Both the position numbers and the translations under genes were made by a program. A DNA stretch of 64,000 bases from Rhynchopus euleeides (taxonomy: Eukaryota > Euglenozoa > Diplonemea > Diplonemida > Diplonemidae), in the NCBI GenBank assembly GCA_963210315.1, contig OY723241.1:806001-870000 (forward strand), written 5' to 3'. This document shows, one piece after another, positions 63,337 to 64,000 of the stretch (its first letter is position 1; every line of letters starts with the position of its first letter). The notes beneath the pieces are model-generated. The model did no database searches, had not been told where the DNA came from, and saw only the letters and a program-made list of their open reading frames with translations.

Positions 63337-64000
63337 TCAAATTCTATCCTGCATCGTCCCAAGCGATATGATATCGCTGCGGTCTGCGAATGCATGGGGC
63401 CCACCACTCTCCTCAGCCTCCTCCCCATCTTCAGCCCCAGCGGAGCAGGGGGCGGCAACGGTGCACCACTCCCAGGAACAGGCGTGGAGGTTCAGCCCGA
63501 AGCTGCTGAGCGTCAGCATCACGACGGGGTAGACCACGGCAGCGGACAGCCCCGCGCTGACGAGGGTCACCGCGACGAACGCGCCGAATTTGAACAGGAA
63601 GACAATGGTGCAGCCGATCAGAAAGGCGGCAGACCCGACGGAGGTAACCGCGGCAGCGATCACCGGAGGTCCGATGAGGATCATCGTCTTCTTCACGTAG
63701 CGGATGTGCCGGATGTGGCGGGGCTGGAAGGAGCTCTCGGAGCGTTTCTCCCCATCGCGGATGATGCTTGCGTGGAGTGTTGCGATGTGGACGACATAGT
63801 CGCATGACATCCCGACGACGATTGTCATGCAGATCGACTCGATGACGCCGAGGTTCCATCCGGCGCAGGTCATGAATGCGATGAACACCGTGACGCTCGA
63901 TGCGATGCAGGCTGTCGCCGTGACGGACACGATGACATTCCGCGTCACAAGCGTCAGAATCGCCAGCGCGAGGAACAGCGACACAGCGAGCGACAGAAAG
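63337..64000 (-). CDS. RND-superfamily (Dispatched/Patched-like) membrane protein, C-terminal part
   Basis: The frame is open through the right edge of the window, so the start lies outside. The visible about 220 residues include five or six hydrophobic helices: SLFLALAILTLVTRNVIVSV, ATACIASSVTVFIAFMTC, GVIESICMTIVVGMSCDYVV, MILIGPPVIAAAVTSVGSA, TIVFLFKFGAFVAVTLVSAG. The GMSCDYVVHIA segment in helix 4 matches the GxxxDY/F motif that carries the proton-relay aspartate of RND transporters, Patched and Dispatched. The following GSAAFLIGCTIVFLFKFG is also typical. The cytosolic tail is acidic and ends GTMQDRI. Likely a lipid or sterol transporter or sensor; the exact subfamily cannot be set from this part. 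Confidence 0.85.
   Translation of the reverse strand, partial: FLSLAVSLFLALAILTLVTRNVIVSVTATACIASSVTVFIAFMTCAGWNLGVIESICMTIVVGMSCDYVVHIATLHASIIRDGEKRSESSFQPRHIRHIRYVKKTMILIGPPVIAAAVTSVGSAAFLIGCTIVFLFKFGAFVAVTLVSAGLSAAVVYPVVMLTLSSFGLNLHACSWEWCTVAAPCSAGAEDGEEAEESGGPHAFADRSDIISLGTMQDRI

Noticed and set aside
62541-63458. 305-codon minus-strand ORF
   Set aside because: Overlaps the end of the RND-like gene in another frame, has no domain and has low-complexity, cysteine-rich composition.
1-64000. tRNA, rRNA or spliced-leader RNA genes
   Set aside because: No convincing tRNA B-box with matching arms, no rRNA core sequence and no SL-like donor was found by eye. A covariance-model scan would be needed to exclude small RNAs.

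Overview
The window is nuclear DNA of a GC-rich, repeat-rich single-celled eukaryote. It has spliceosomal GT-AG introns, an ER-type HSP70 with signal peptide, FYVE, B-box, RCC1, ankyrin and WD40 proteins, and many eukaryotic cut-and-paste or MITE-type elements. Every convincing protein gene (ten intact or partial genes plus one truncated copy) lies on the minus strand, over about 60 kb with no strand switch. Long one-way gene arrays, short 5' leaders with an AG after a pyrimidine tract, and sparse introns fit a euglenozoan. A diplonemid-like lineage is my best guess, because kinetoplastids have almost no introns. I found no spliced-leader, rRNA or tRNA gene to prove this, and a dinoflagellate or other protist is not excluded.

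Layout. 1-12.5 kb is a transposon-dense block (three copies of a TA-bounded foldback element, two Mutator-like elements with perfect 9-bp duplications, and three TA-bounded elements joined end to end) around one gene, a FYVE-kinase-pseudokinase. 12.5-17.4 kb holds empty-looking DNA and a three-exon RCC1-repeat gene. 19.2-28.1 kb holds a membrane receptor with a degenerate nucleotide-cyclase domain and a second, 5'-truncated paralogue that shares a nearly identical 0.9-kb block with it. 29.6-31.5 kb is a B-box/TPR-repeat protein. 32.6-34.8 kb is a nested pair of transposons. 35.3-43.3 kb has two large secreted proteins (CAP domain plus WD40; FG-GAP/glycine-rich/filamin-like). 44.3-52.4 kb has BiP, an ankyrin protein and a multi-pass membrane protein with another degenerate cyclase domain. 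52.8-55.3 kb is a 2.5-kb element with inverted ends. 56.5-57.9 kb is a sirtuin fused to a ZPR1-type domain. 60.1-61.8 kb is a second copy of the 1.68-kb transposon. The right edge holds the C-terminal part of an RND/Dispatched-like membrane protein.

The genes do not form one pathway. A theme is signalling and surface or secretory proteins: a lipid-binding kinase, three cyclase-like membrane proteins, two secreted multidomain proteins, an ER chaperone and an RND-type transporter. Regulation in such arrays is normally post-transcriptional, and no promoters or terminators could be recognised.
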